From the NCBI RefSeq assembly GCF_009903625.1, contig NZ_CP047569.1, forward strand, positions 206,001 through 270,000: 64,000 nucleotides of DNA, read 5' to 3'. Positions 1-9,165 of this stretch are shown here, one piece after another (the stretch's first letter is position 1; every line of letters begins with the position of its first letter). A program made the translations under genes and the position numbers. The notes under the pieces were generated by a model. That model searched no databases and was not told the origin of the DNA. It was given only the letters and a program-made list of their open reading frames with translations. The stretch comes from Microbulbifer sp. ALW1 (GTDB lineage Bacteria > Pseudomonadota > Gammaproteobacteria > Pseudomonadales > Cellvibrionaceae).

Positions 1-1036
1 CAAACGCTCTAATTTGCGCATCCGTGGCCGCCTCGTAAATACAAGTGTAGCCACTTAGCGCACCCAAAAACGCCAGCGCCGAGTGACTGCCATTTAGCAG
101 ACGTAATTTCATCCGCTCATAGGGCGCGACATCGGCGACCACGCTGACGCCTACCGAACGCCAGTCCGGCGTGGGCGCAACAAAGTTACCTTCGATCACC
201 CACTGGCGAAAATCTTCACTCAGAAGACAGGCGGTATCGCGGTAGCCCACACGCTGCTGGATGCTCTCGGCAATGGGCTCGCTGGTAGCGGGCACCATGC
301 AATCCACCATGGTGCTGCAGAAACCGATTTCCCGCAGCATCCAGGTCGCCAGACCGCTGTCTTGCAGGCGCGCGGCAGTCAACAGGCAATCCCGCAGCAA
401 TGCGCCATTGTTCGGCAGGTTGTCGCAGCTCAAAAGATTGAAACCGGACAGTCCTCGCTCGCGGCGCAGGCGACAGGCCGCCAGCAAAAAGCCCACCAGG
501 GTTTTTGGCGCTCCCGGGTGCAACACGTCGTGCTCAATATCGGGATGGGACAGATCCAGGGCTCGACCACCTGGCTTCAGGCAATATCCTTTCTCGGTGA
601 CAGTCACTGTCACCACATGGGTAGACTCTGAAGTCAGCGCCTCAATAACCGCATCGGGACTTTCCGGCGCAACCAGAACCTTTGCCACCGACCCGATCAC
701 ACGCAGATTTTCTGTACCCGATGCGCGCTCGCACAGGGTGTAGAGACAGTTCTGCGACTGCATCCGATCCCGTACATCCGGATTGCGCAGACTTACCGCA
801 GTGATACGCCAGTTGCCACCGAACTTGCGCAATACCTCATCCACGTACACCGCCTGATGTGCGCGATGAAAATTGCCGATACCAATATGCACAATGCCAC
901 AACCCGACTCCGCAGGGTTGTAGCCGGGCATGAGCACCCCGTTGCCGAGGGTGCTCTGTTTTTCAGAAACCGACTTGAGAAACTGCAGATACAGCTGTGA
1001 TGCCTGCGCGGCAGGCTGCTTCGATAAAGCAGGCAT
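1..1036 (-). CDS. uxuB: Fructuronate reductase / mannitol dehydrogenase family protein, C-terminus cut by window edge
   Basis: An open frame on the minus strand runs off the left end of the window. It begins at an ATG with a strong AGGGGGAAGG ribosome site. The product starts MPALSKQPAAQ and carries the NAD-binding segment GIVHIGIGNFHRAHQAVY. Near the edge it has the polyol long-chain dehydrogenase active-site motif MKLRLLNGSHS (Lys, Asn and His in K-x5-N-x2-H spacing). Family members reduce D-fructuronate to D-mannonate, or act on mannitol and related polyols. It lies 11 bp downstream of uxuA on the same strand, which favours fructuronate reductase in a uxuAB operon. A paralogue lies at 18147-19637. 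About 345 codons are visible of a usual 480-500. The family call is firm; the exact substrate is inferred from context. Confidence 0.85.
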   Translation of the reverse strand, partial: MPALSKQPAAQASQLYLQFLKSVSEKQSTLGNGVLMPGYNPAESGCGIVHIGIGNFHRAHQAVYVDEVLRKFGGNWRITAVSLRNPDVRDRMQSQNCLYTLCERASGTENLRVIGSVAKVLVAPESPDAVIEALTSESTHVVTVTVTEKGYCLKPGGRALDLSHPDIEHDVLHPGAPKTLVGFLLAACRLRRERGLSGFNLLSCDNLPNNGALLRDCLLTAARLQDSGLATWMLREIGFCSTMVDCMVPATSEPIAESIQQRVGYRDTACLLSEDFRQWVIEGNFVAPTPDWRSVGVSVVADVAPYERMKLRLLNGSHSALAFLGALSGYTCIYEAATDAQIRAF

Positions 1037-1047
1037 ACACCTTCCCC

Positions 1048-2223
1048 CTAGCCGACAGTTTTCAGTGCGTGGATGACGCCGCGCAACTCCGCCAATCCCT
1101 TGAGACGCCCCACGTACGAGTATCCGGGCTTTGCCGAACCTATTTGCAGCTCATCGGCCATCAGATGGCCGTGATCCGGGCGCATGGGAATCTCACAACA
1201 ATTTCCAGAACCGCGACGGCGTTTTTCCTCGTCCAGCAACGCGCGGATCAACCCGACCATGTCGTTGTCGCCAGCAAGATGATCGGACTCGTAAAAAGAC
1301 CCGTCCGCTTCCCGGATGACATTGCGCAGGTGCACGAAATAAATACGCTCGGCAAACTCCCGCGTCATCGACACCAGGTCGTTGTCTGCGCGCGCGCCAT
1401 AAGATCCCGCACACATGGTGAGCCCGTTGGACGGACTGGGATAGGCAGCCAGTAGTGCACGCGCATCATCCGCCGTCGACACCACCCGCGGCAGGCCAAA
1501 CAGGGAGAAGGGAGGATCATCCGGGTGGATACACATTTTCACCCCGACAGATTCTGCCGCGGGAATGACTTCCCGCAAAAACAGGAACAGGTTTTCCCGA
1601 TAGCGGTCGGTGCCCAACGCATTGAACAGCTCAATAGAGCGTCGGATGCCGTCGCGGTCGTGAGATCCTTCACCGCCCGGGAGACCGGCAATAATATTGC
1701 GCTCCAGTTGCGCGAGCTCATCGTTGCTTTTCGTTTGCAGATAGGTTTCCGCCCTTGCCAGCACTTCCGGAGGGTAATCACCCTCGGCACCCGGGCGCTT
1801 CAGCACATGAATGTCATAGGCCGCAAAATCGGCCATTTCAAATCGCAGGGCCTGGCTGCCATTTGGCAGGGTGTAATTCAGATTGGTGCGGGTCCAGTCC
1901 ACCACCGGCATAAAGTTGTAGCAGATGGTGGTGACCCCGGCTTTTCCGGCATTGATCACGGACTGCCGGTAGTTCTCGATCATCCGCTCAAAGTCACCGG
2001 TGCGCGCCTTGATATCGTTGTGTACCGGTATGCTCTCGATAACGGACCAGCTGAGCCCCTCGGCCTCAATCATTGCCTTGCGCTGCTGGATCGCCTCTTG
2101 CGGCCATAATTCGCCGGCGGGAATATCGTGCAGTGCGCTCACGATTCCCGTCGCTCCCGCCTGGGCAATGTGCCGCAGGGTGATTCCGTCATCTGGTCCA
2201 AACCAGCGCCATGTCTCTTGCAT
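1048..2223 (-). CDS. uxuA: Mannonate dehydratase
   Basis: UxuA dehydrates D-mannonate to 2-keto-3-deoxy-D-gluconate in the cytoplasm. The protein (391 aa) opens MQETWRWFGPDDGITL, followed by QAGATGIVSALHDIP and GELWP, very like E. coli UxuA (394 aa). It also has the metal-site segment MCIHPDDPP and the later CAGSYGARADND region. The frame is open a further 29 codons upstream to 2310, but family alignment and an AGGAA site 8 bases upstream place the start at 2223. It is the first gene of a uxuA-uxuB operon. A predicted GntR operator lies about 93 bp upstream (2316-2326). Length and motifs are intact. Confidence 0.96.
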   Translation of the reverse strand: MQETWRWFGPDDGITLRHIAQAGATGIVSALHDIPAGELWPQEAIQQRKAMIEAEGLSWSVIESIPVHNDIKARTGDFERMIENYRQSVINAGKAGVTTICYNFMPVVDWTRTNLNYTLPNGSQALRFEMADFAAYDIHVLKRPGAEGDYPPEVLARAETYLQTKSNDELAQLERNIIAGLPGGEGSHDRDGIRRSIELFNALGTDRYRENLFLFLREVIPAAESVGVKMCIHPDDPPFSLFGLPRVVSTADDARALLAAYPSPSNGLTMCAGSYGARADNDLVSMTREFAERIYFVHLRNVIREADGSFYESDHLAGDNDMVGLIRALLDEEKRRRGSGNCCEIPMRPDHGHLMADELQIGSAKPGYSYVGRLKGLAELRGVIHALKTVG

Positions 2224-2315
2224 CGGACTATTCCTGTTCTTTCCACTTCCGGGTCTTACATCCGCGAGCATCAGCTCCAGCGGGATACTTGCGCATCGAT
2301 TATGAAACACATAAC

Positions 2316-2326
2316 TGGTAAGACCA
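2316..2326. promoter_or_regulatory. Predicted GntR/FadR-family operator (uxuA)
   Basis: TGGTAAGACCA is an imperfect palindrome with TGGT and ACCA half-sites separated by 3 bp, matching the FadR-subfamily pattern TNGTNNNACNA. It lies 93 bp upstream of the uxuA start. Closely related 11-mers precede other uronate genes in this window. Confidence 0.7.
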
Positions 2327-2505
2327 CCGGACCAATTAAACTCAGTTTTGCGATAAATGACAAGTCCCGGGCTAGGGTAAGCACTAATTTAGTGTAATCC
2401 AGAGCGCTTAGAGGCTGATTTTCGCGCAATCAGGTGTGAATCGAGGACTTTGACGTCAAAAATGAGTGAATTATTGCGTTTTGATTAAAAAGCCTAGTGG
2501 CTAGA

Positions 2506-2516
2506 TTGTAAGGCCA
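2506..2516. promoter_or_regulatory. Predicted GntR/FadR-family operator (beta-helix enzyme)
   Basis: TTGTAAGGCCA differs from the 6853 and 11855 sites at one base and fits the same family pattern. It lies 166 bp upstream of the start at 2682. Confidence 0.55.
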
Positions 2517-2681
2517 GATTAAGCCAACTACCTTTTCCCATCCGGCAGCTGCGGTATTGGGCTACCGGAAATGGCTGGCAGCGCGGTAATGGTTGTATGA
2601 CTGCCGGCCCGCTAACGCCCTGGCACCGCCTTGGCAGTGTGTGCCAGACACCCAACCCTGGAATCTTTTCCGGAGATAATA

Positions 2682-4799
2682 ATGAATAAACAAAACCAAC
2701 CGCCCAAACAGCGATTAATGAGAAAAACAGCCACAGGCAAAGACCTATGGACGGAAGCCCGGCTCCCTGTCGCGCTGGCAGCAACCTCCGCACTGTGCGC
2801 TTCGTTAAGCGGCCCACTGCTGGCGGCACCGGGCTACAAAGGCGGCCAACCTCTGCCGTCCAGTTTCAGCCAGACCATCAATGCCGCCGCCCACGGCGTT
2901 ATTGCCAACGATGGCATGGATGACGCGGCCGCCCTGCAAAACATCATCGACACCATGATTCCGCTGGGGAATTCACCGTCCAATCGCGTGGCGATTCAAC
3001 TGCCCGCAGGGGAAATTCACCTGGACGATGAAGTACATGTGGACCGCTCCGGTGTGGTCATTGTCGGCGCGGGCAATAATCCCTCGAGTGGTACCAAAAT
3101 TACCGTACGCAGCTGGCAGCCTTACGGAGCAGATTCCAGTGGTGCGCCAGACTTCGACAAAAAGTACTGGCCCGGCTTTGGTGCCTTCCGCGTGGAGACC
3201 CGCATCAAGCATTCCGGTGAGCAGAACTACGAAGGTAGTATCAATTTCCACTGGAAACACAGCATCGAGTTTGATCAGACCGCATCCCTCGGCGATACGG
3301 TTTTGCACCTGGAAAATAACGGCGCAAATAAATTCTCTGTTGGTGACCTGATCTATGTGGGCGCCGCAACGGATACCGCCTTTCTGGATCTCGGCCAGGT
3401 GCCCAGCAGCAAGCGCTCAAAATCCCATTTGCAGACCGGGCATATGCGCACGCAGATTTTTACCGTGACGGCTCGCAATACCAGCAACGATACCGTTACC
3501 CTCGATGCCCCTCTTGAGTTCGATATCCCCATCAACAACAACAGCGGTTACAAAAGCCGGGTAATGCCGGTCACCGCAGTGAAAGATGTGGGCTTTCGCG
3601 ATTTCTATTTGCAGATGTCCACAGCAAGCACCAACTGTTCGGGCTACAACGGCAACGACTACTCCCCATCCAATCCCGCCGGCGTTGGCCACAAATACGT
3701 GAACCTGTGTCCGGAGGATGCGATTCACGGTATCATTTTCAAATGGGCCGCCGACAGCTGGGTAGAGAATGTGCGTATGGACATGATGGGCTCACACCCA
3801 ATGGTGACCGAGTTCGCCCGCCATATGACGTTCAAGGACAATCATCTCCACGGCTCCTGGAACAAGGGCGCCGGCGGCAATGGCTACTTCCGCGGCTCTA
3901 AACTCTATGACAGCCTGATCCAGGGCAACACCCTGTCGCGGCTGCGCCACCTGACGCTTCAATGGTCCGCCACCGGCAATATCGTCGAGAACAATACCCT
4001 CGATAGCGATATCAACCTGCACGGAGGTTGGGAGCGCAATAACCTGATCCGCAACAATACGGTGGCAGTGCCCTTTGAGCATCGCAACTGGACCAACGGC
4101 GCACCCGACTCTGGCACCTGGCAGCCGATCTGGTACGGCTCCGGAGATCACGCCAGCGACTGGTCCGGCCCCACGGGCCCGAACAATGTGTTTCTCAACA
4201 ACAACCTGTCCAAGGCAACCAGTGCCGGTGCGTCAATTGTGCCCTGGGGTTTGTTTGATGCACCTGGAGTCAGCTACGCGTTTGCCTGGGACGGTAGTGA
4301 ATTTGTACACCTGAACGTTAGCGGCACACCGGTGAGCACTTGGGATCAGAGTTACGCAGAAGATGTGCATGCGCAGATGCCGCTGTCCGGGGTTTACACC
4401 ACGGGCAGCAGCGGTGGCTCGTCCAGTAGCTCATCGAGTAGTTCATCCAGCAGCTCCAGCGGCGGCAGCAGTTCCAGCAGCTCGTCATCCAGTAGCTCCA
4501 GTGGCGGCAGTGGAAGCTGCAGCAGCTATATCGATATGCCATGGGACAGCCGCCAGGAAATTACACTGAGCAGCGGCAGCTGCGTGCGCTTCGATCGCGA
4601 CCTTTCAGGCGAGAGCCTGCAAGTATGGGACAGTGACGCCAATTCAAGTTGCGATTTCCGTGGCACAATTACCGCTGTAGACGGTAGTGGGTCACTGACC
4701 GTTTCATCCAACTACGCTTCTTCCAATGGATTCAGTGGAACAACCCTCAAGTACCAGTCAAATAACGGCTGTGCCTACGTGAAAACCCGCGCTTACTGA
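2682..4799 (+). CDS. Secreted right-handed beta-helix polysaccharide-degrading enzyme with polyserine linker and C-terminal accessory domain
   Basis: The 705-aa product has a long basic N-terminus and a hydrophobic stretch ending near GPLLAAPG, consistent with a signal peptide of about 48 residues. Residues about 55-560 look like a right-handed parallel beta-helix of the pectate-lyase superfamily, with Asn-rich rungs such as NNTLDSD, RNNTV and FLNNNLS. Then come two Ser-rich blocks (about 575-615) forming a polyserine linker, and a roughly 90-residue C-terminal domain with several Cys (SCSSYIDMPWD to the end). Polyserine linkers are typical of secreted carbohydrate enzymes of Saccharophagus/Microbulbifer-type bacteria. 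I cannot assign a CAZy family or substrate; pectin or another uronate polymer is likely from context. The start at 2682 is chosen over an upstream in-frame ATG (2631) because CGGAG lies 7 bases before it. An operator precedes it at 2506. Confidence 0.72.
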   Translation: MNKQNQPPKQRLMRKTATGKDLWTEARLPVALAATSALCASLSGPLLAAPGYKGGQPLPSSFSQTINAAAHGVIANDGMDDAAALQNIIDTMIPLGNSPSNRVAIQLPAGEIHLDDEVHVDRSGVVIVGAGNNPSSGTKITVRSWQPYGADSSGAPDFDKKYWPGFGAFRVETRIKHSGEQNYEGSINFHWKHSIEFDQTASLGDTVLHLENNGANKFSVGDLIYVGAATDTAFLDLGQVPSSKRSKSHLQTGHMRTQIFTVTARNTSNDTVTLDAPLEFDIPINNNSGYKSRVMPVTAVKDVGFRDFYLQMSTASTNCSGYNGNDYSPSNPAGVGHKYVNLCPEDAIHGIIFKWAADSWVENVRMDMMGSHPMVTEFARHMTFKDNHLHGSWNKGAGGNGYFRGSKLYDSLIQGNTLSRLRHLTLQWSATGNIVENNTLDSDINLHGGWERNNLIRNNTVAVPFEHRNWTNGAPDSGTWQPIWYGSGDHASDWSGPTGPNNVFLNNNLSKATSAGASIVPWGLFDAPGVSYAFAWDGSEFVHLNVSGTPVSTWDQSYAEDVHAQMPLSGVYTTGSSGGSSSSSSSSSSSSSSGGSSSSSSSSSSSSGGSGSCSSYIDMPWDSRQEITLSSGSCVRFDRDLSGESLQVWDSDANSSCDFRGTITAVDGSGSLTVSSNYASSNGFSGTTLKYQSNNGCAYVKTRAY

Positions 4800-4838
4800 C
4801 CCCTTACGGCGGCACACGGTGCCGCCACTCCGTCAGCC

Positions 4839-4863
4839 AAAAAAGCCCCACTCGTGGTGGGGC
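4839..4863 (-). terminator. Intrinsic terminator of the DUF4861-kduI operon
   Basis: Arms GCCCCAC and GTGGGGC (4845-4851, 4857-4863) pair around a 5-nt loop. On the minus strand the stem is followed by six T (A-run at 4839-4844), just past the kduI stop. It may also stop the convergent beta-helix transcript. A second G+C hairpin (GGCGGCAC/GTGCCGCC, 4808-4826) lies between it and that gene. Confidence 0.8.
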
Positions 4864-4897
4864 ATCAATTTTGGCGGAGAGAGAATATTGCCTACAA

Positions 4898-5731
4898 CTA
4901 GCCGAGATCGCCGAGACTGAGGTGATCCATATCGTCGAACTGCTGATTTTCCCCTCCCATCGCCCACACAAAACTGTAATTACAGCTGCCGGCACCACTG
5001 TGAATCGACCAGTGCGGTGAAGCGATAGCAGTTTTTGGCGCGAGCGGCAGGGAGCGAGTTTCGTGGGGCTGCCCCATAAAGTGGAATACGCGCTCGTCCT
5101 GGGGGAAATCAAAATACAGATAGACTTCCGTGCGACGACGGTGGGTGTGGGGAGGTTTGGTATTCCACACACTGCCACTGGCAAGGCGGGTAATGCCCAT
5201 CACCAGCTGACAGCTGTCTACTACACCGGGGCAGATAGACTGACAGATCACCCGTTCGTTACTGCCATCGATACTGCCGAGCTCTACACGGTTGGCTTTT
5301 TCCAGCGGGATATACACGGTTTCCGTTGCGCGGTGCGCCGGGTAGCTAACCAGATAGAATTCCGCCGGCGCACTGTCGTCTGCGCTGGTGAAGGTTACTG
5401 TTTGGCTTCCTCGCGCCACATACAGGCTGTCGAATTTTTCCATCGGGTATTCTTTGCCGTCCACCACGACAACACCGGCACCGCCGATATTCACTACACC
5501 CAACTCGCGTCGCTCACAAAAATACGCACTGGCGAGCTCTTTGTGAGTGGGCAGTGAAAGTGGCTGCTGCACGGTAGGCACTGCGGCGCCCACTACGGCA
5601 CGGTCCACATCGGTATAAGTCAGATTCAGCATGCCGCTTTCAAACAGCGACTCCATACAAAACGATTCGCGTAATTCCGCATTGGTCATTCGCTGATAGC
5701 GCACGCTGTCAGCACTGTGAAGAAATTGCAT
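4898..5731 (-). CDS. kduI: 5-dehydro-4-deoxy-D-glucuronate isomerase (4-deoxy-L-threo-5-hexosulose-uronate ketol-isomerase), copy 1
   Basis: KduI isomerises 5-keto-4-deoxyuronate, the monomer released from unsaturated pectic oligomers, to 2,5-diketo-3-deoxygluconate in the cytoplasm. The 277-aa protein matches the family length. Its cupin zinc site is visible: PPHTHRRRTE near residue 195 gives His-x-His and Glu, and SIHSGAG near 245 gives the fourth ligand. The start has AAGGAGCC upstream. It sits 56 bp downstream of the DUF4861 gene on the same strand, probably in one operon, and ends at the terminator at 4839. A second copy lies at 30101-30943; the two differ clearly in sequence, so they are not a recent duplication. 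Confidence 0.95.
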   Translation of the reverse strand: MQFLHSADSVRYQRMTNAELRESFCMESLFESGMLNLTYTDVDRAVVGAAVPTVQQPLSLPTHKELASAYFCERRELGVVNIGGAGVVVVDGKEYPMEKFDSLYVARGSQTVTFTSADDSAPAEFYLVSYPAHRATETVYIPLEKANRVELGSIDGSNERVICQSICPGVVDSCQLVMGITRLASGSVWNTKPPHTHRRRTEVYLYFDFPQDERVFHFMGQPHETRSLPLAPKTAIASPHWSIHSGAGSCNYSFVWAMGGENQQFDDMDHLSLGDLG

Positions 5732-5787
5732 TTTGGCTCCTTAACGCTTTGCCAATTTATTAAGTAATTTTTTCTAAGCCAGCGGCC

Positions 5788-6828
5788 TTATTGGCCAGTG
5801 TCCGCACTAGCCAACGCCTGCGCCGTCGCATCCAGATAAGCGACAAATTGTTCCCGGCTCTGAACGTCTTCATCGCGCCATACCGCAGCAAATTGATACT
5901 GCGCTTCAGTGCCACCCTTCAGCAGCACCAGATGGTTGTATTCATCGTCGGTGATCTGTTGCAGATCTGCATTGCGGAAAAAGATCGCCATACCCAAATT
6001 ATCATCCGCCAGGCTCTGCACCCCCCAGGTGGCGAGGTAGCCCCAACCGCTGTTGGCCGGCATCGACACCAGCGGCTCCAGGCCGTGACGCACGATTCCG
6101 GTGGCCCAGCTTTCCGCGGGGATTTCCGTTTTGGTGTGAACCTGAGTAAGCCGGGAGCCGGGTTTGATACGCAGGGTCATGTCGAGATTCCGTTCGCCGC
6201 CGGCAGATTTCCAACCGGTGTATTGCACGCGCACAGCAGAGGCTTCGGTTTCGTTAGACACGTTTACCGAGGCACCGGCGAACTGCCGCACCCCTTCCAA
6301 CTTCCCCTTGTGCCAGACACCAACACCGCCAAGACCGAGCGACGGCCCCACTTTCAGTACATCCATCCCCCAGTCAGACAGCGCGTGATAGTCGGTTCCG
6401 TCCTGTCCTACTTCTGGCAGTACCAGTTGCGGTTTGGTTTTGCCGAAAATATCGATCGCCGCACGCTCATCGAAATAGAGGCGATAAGCCACCTGCTCCG
6501 ACTCCCAGCCCGGGCCTTCGTACTTGAACAGGCGGTTGCCGATCTGGTGATCATCCGGCAGCTGCATAAATTCCACCGGCACGTATTCACCACCCTGCAG
6601 CTTGCCGTCTTCTCCCGGTACACCGCCGCGACGCACCGCCAGCTCCGCGTATGCGCCCGTTACCTTGATGCCCATATCAGCATCGTCATGTTTCGCTGCT
6701 GAGGGTGCGCTCTGTGCGGCAGCCTCTGCCTGCGCCGCCGGCTGTGAATTACTGCTGTCTGTGCAGCCACTGATTGAGACCAGGGTGACGACCGCCGCAA
6801 GGGCCGCCTTATGCGTGAAATCCAACAT
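5788..6828 (-). CDS. DUF4861 family lipoprotein
   Basis: The 346-aa product starts with a lipoprotein signal (VSISGC, lipobox Cys near residue 22) followed by an Ala/Gln-rich spacer. The rest is a DUF4861 domain, recognised by its close likeness to the N-terminal half of the fusion protein at 30991-33510. Shared segments include KYEGPGWES, YRLYFDERAAIDIFGK, GMDVLKVG and GYLATWGVQSL. DUF4861 proteins are common in pectin loci and have no firmly established activity that I know of; a carbohydrate-active or carbohydrate-binding role outside the cytoplasmic membrane is an inference. It heads an operon with kduI and is divergent from the GH105-kduD-GH2 operon, sharing the 6853 operator. Confidence 0.82.
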   Translation of the reverse strand: MLDFTHKAALAAVVTLVSISGCTDSSNSQPAAQAEAAAQSAPSAAKHDDADMGIKVTGAYAELAVRRGGVPGEDGKLQGGEYVPVEFMQLPDDHQIGNRLFKYEGPGWESEQVAYRLYFDERAAIDIFGKTKPQLVLPEVGQDGTDYHALSDWGMDVLKVGPSLGLGGVGVWHKGKLEGVRQFAGASVNVSNETEASAVRVQYTGWKSAGGERNLDMTLRIKPGSRLTQVHTKTEIPAESWATGIVRHGLEPLVSMPANSGWGYLATWGVQSLADDNLGMAIFFRNADLQQITDDEYNHLVLLKGGTEAQYQFAAVWRDEDVQSREQFVAYLDATAQALASADTGQ

Positions 6829-6852
6829 TATTATTTCCCCACCTAGACTTTA

Positions 6853-6863
6853 TGGTAAGGCCA
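6853..6863. promoter_or_regulatory. Predicted GntR/FadR-family operator between divergent DUF4861-kduI and GH105-kduD operons
   Basis: TGGTAAGGCCA lies 25 bp upstream of the DUF4861 start and 164 bp upstream of the GH105 start. The identical 11-mer occurs at 11855-11865. Its central position suggests one site could serve both promoters. Confidence 0.7.
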
Positions 6864-7026
6864 ACATACACTACTGCAACTGGTATTACCACATGACCAA
6901 ATCGAAACGGTGGCAATGCGGGAATAGTGACCCGCATCAGCGCTCGGCCCCTGCACACACCTGATACGATCGTGCCAAATGGCTGGAGCACCCCGCAAAA
7001 CGGATAACAGTAATAAAGGTGGCATC

Positions 7027-8334
7027 ATGACTCTGAACCGAAGCCTGCAACTCGGGCTGGGACTGCTGATCGGCGGTCTCTGCACCAGCATCCACACTTC
7101 CGCCAATGCCTTCGCCAGCGCCAGTGGTGCGGCGCAGGCAGAGTACTGGCCAGAGCCAGTTGCCTGGCAGGCACCGGCGGCAGAAATTCCGGCCTACGCC
7201 GACAAGCTCTCTCCCGCACTCACCCAGGCAGACATCACCGCCGCCGCTAACCGCGTTGCGGACTGGCAGCTGAGCCAGTACGACCTGCGCAGCAACATGA
7301 TGCGCGCGGAAGGCCGTGCCAGTGGCATCCCCCAGGGCTGGATGTATGCCACCTGGCAAATCGGCCTGCTGGAATGGGCCAAAGTGAGCAAGCAGCTGCC
7401 CTACGAACAGGCGGTGATCAACAACGCTTTCACCAATCAATGGCTGTTGGGTCCGCGGGTACACCACGCAGACGACCATGCGATGGGTACGGTGTATCTG
7501 GATCTGTATGAGCGCATGGGTGGCGAGGAAAAAATCGCACACCTGAAACAGCAGTTCGACAAGGTGCTGGCAGATCAGCCGGACACCAGCCTCTATTTTG
7601 ATGACGATGACAAGTTCCACCAGGACCTTGCCCACCGCAATTTCGACGATCCCTCCTGCACCATTCGCTGGTGCTGGGCCGATGCCATTTTTATGGCGCC
7701 GCCGGTATGGGCGGAGCTGGCTCGCATTACCGGCTCGCAAAAATACCTGGACTTTATGGACAAAGAGTTCTGGGTAACCACCGACTATCTCTACAACACC
7801 GACGAAAAGCTTTACCTGCGTGACAGCCGCTATTTCGAGCGCAAAGACAGCAAGGGCCGCCTGATTTACTGGGGCCGCGGCAACGGCTGGGTACTCGCCG
7901 GTATCGCACGCACACTGAAAGAACTGCCGGATCATTTCGCGGAAAAAGAGCGCTATGAAACCCTGTTCCAGGAAATGAGCGCGCGACTGGTCGACCTGCA
8001 ACAAAAGGACGGCAGCTGGCCCTCTTCACTGCTGGAGATCGAGGAACAGTCACCACCGGAGTCCAGCGGTACCAGCCTGCTGGTGTACGCGCTGGCCTGG
8101 GGTGTAAACAGTGGCCTGCTGAAAGATGAGAAATACGTGGACGCGGTACACAAAGGCTGGGCGTCACTGGTAGACAGCGTGCAACCGAACGGCAAGCTGG
8201 GTTGGGTTCAACAGGTCGCCTTTGCACCGGGTTCCGCTACCGCGGAAGACACCCAACTGTACGGCACCGGCGCGTTGTTGCTGGCCGCCTCTGAAGTGAT
8301 TCAGCTGGACGGACACAAGGGAGATGCACAATGA
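7027..8334 (+). CDS. GH105 family unsaturated uronyl hydrolase
   Basis: GH105 enzymes remove the 4,5-unsaturated uronic acid left at the non-reducing end of oligosaccharides cut by polysaccharide lyases. The 435-aa protein has an N-terminal signal-like segment (LQLGLGLLIGGLCTS, then ANAFA) and an alpha/alpha-barrel pattern. Family hallmarks include WCWADAIFMAPP, containing the conserved Asp region, and YWGRGNGWVLAGIARTL. The start at 7027 is preferred over an in-frame ATG at 6979 because AAAGGTGG precedes it and the signal peptide then lies at the N-terminus. Its stop overlaps the kduD start by 4 bp, so the two are translationally coupled. Substrate could be unsaturated galacturonyl-rhamnose or glucuronyl units; sequence alone does not decide. 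Confidence 0.9.
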   Translation: MTLNRSLQLGLGLLIGGLCTSIHTSANAFASASGAAQAEYWPEPVAWQAPAAEIPAYADKLSPALTQADITAAANRVADWQLSQYDLRSNMMRAEGRASGIPQGWMYATWQIGLLEWAKVSKQLPYEQAVINNAFTNQWLLGPRVHHADDHAMGTVYLDLYERMGGEEKIAHLKQQFDKVLADQPDTSLYFDDDDKFHQDLAHRNFDDPSCTIRWCWADAIFMAPPVWAELARITGSQKYLDFMDKEFWVTTDYLYNTDEKLYLRDSRYFERKDSKGRLIYWGRGNGWVLAGIARTLKELPDHFAEKERYETLFQEMSARLVDLQQKDGSWPSSLLEIEEQSPPESSGTSLLVYALAWGVNSGLLKDEKYVDAVHKGWASLVDSVQPNGKLGWVQQVAFAPGSATAEDTQLYGTGALLLAASEVIQLDGHKGDAQ

Positions 8335-9104
8335 GCGATTATCTGCAGCAGCAGTTTGGCCTTGAGGGCAAAGTCGCCATGGTCACCGGTGCCAGCCGCG
8401 GCCTCGGCAAAGCGATGGCCATGGCCCTCGGCCGCGCCGGTGCGCGGGTGGTGGTGGTGGGTTCCACCCCCGCCAGCGCCGAGAATGCGCAACAGGAACT
8501 GAGCGCCGAAGGCATCGACACCATCGCACTGGGTTGCGACCAGTCTCAGCCGGAACAAATCGAGGCGCTGTTCCGCGAAGTGGAATCCCGCTTTGGCCGC
8601 CTGGACGTTCTGATCAATAACGCCGGAACCATCCGCCGCGCACCCGCGGTGGATTATTCCGATGACGACTGGAACGCGGTGATGGACACCAATATCAATG
8701 GCGTATTCAGAATGTGCCGCGCCGCCGGCGCGATGATGCTGAAGCAGGGTTCCGGCAAGATTATCAATGTTGCCTCGCTGCTCAGCTTCTCCGGCGGTAT
8801 TACCGTGCCCGCCTACGCTGCCAGTAAAGGCGCGGTATCCCAGCTCACCAAGGCACTGGCCAACGAGTGGGCGGCAAACAATATTCAGGTCAATGCCATT
8901 GCACCGGGCTATTTCGCCACCGACAACACCACCAACCTGCGCGCGGACGCCGAACGCAATGCGGCGATCAGCGCGCGCATTCCCGCGGGACGCTGGGGCA
9001 ATCCGGAAGATCTGGCCGGTGCCGCGGTGTTCCTCGCATCTCCAGCCGCAGATTACATGAATGGCCACGTGATGTTAGTAGACGGTGGCTGGATGGCGCG
9101 CTAG
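8331..9104 (+). CDS. kduD: 2-dehydro-3-deoxy-D-gluconate 5-dehydrogenase (SDR family), copy 1
   Basis: KduD reduces 2,5-diketo-3-deoxygluconate to 2-keto-3-deoxygluconate, the step after KduI. The 257-aa protein is a classical short-chain dehydrogenase: TGASRGLGKAMA cofactor loop near residue 20, LINNAGTIRR, the catalytic Ser in VASLLSF, and YAASK. The C-terminal half (NAIAPGYFATDNT, IPAGRWGNPEDL, VDGGWMAR) is close to E. coli KduD. It begins inside the GH105 stop (ATGA overlap). A paralogue lies at 29263-30054. Confidence 0.93.
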   Translation: MSDYLQQQFGLEGKVAMVTGASRGLGKAMAMALGRAGARVVVVGSTPASAENAQQELSAEGIDTIALGCDQSQPEQIEALFREVESRFGRLDVLINNAGTIRRAPAVDYSDDDWNAVMDTNINGVFRMCRAAGAMMLKQGSGKIINVASLLSFSGGITVPAYAASKGAVSQLTKALANEWAANNIQVNAIAPGYFATDNTTNLRADAERNAAISARIPAGRWGNPEDLAGAAVFLASPAADYMNGHVMLVDGGWMAR

Positions 9105-9165
9105 GAACGTCAAAAATTTAGGCAAATCCGAGAAACTATTTCGATAAAAATTTACGGAGCCAACC

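Larger units (their letters stand above)
2224..2681. other. Divergent intergenic region between uxuA and the beta-helix enzyme gene
   Basis: This 458-bp region separates two divergently transcribed genes. It holds two copies of the recurring 11-bp operator, one nearer uxuA (2316-2326) and one nearer the beta-helix gene (2506-2516). I see no RNA gene and no convincing coding frame. It most likely contains two divergent promoters under the same repressor. Confidence 0.6.

Noticed and set aside
4420..4515. Short tandem DNA repeats that might be a minisatellite or assembly error
   Set aside because: They keep the reading frame, use mixed Ser codons and encode a polyserine linker usual in secreted enzymes of this group.
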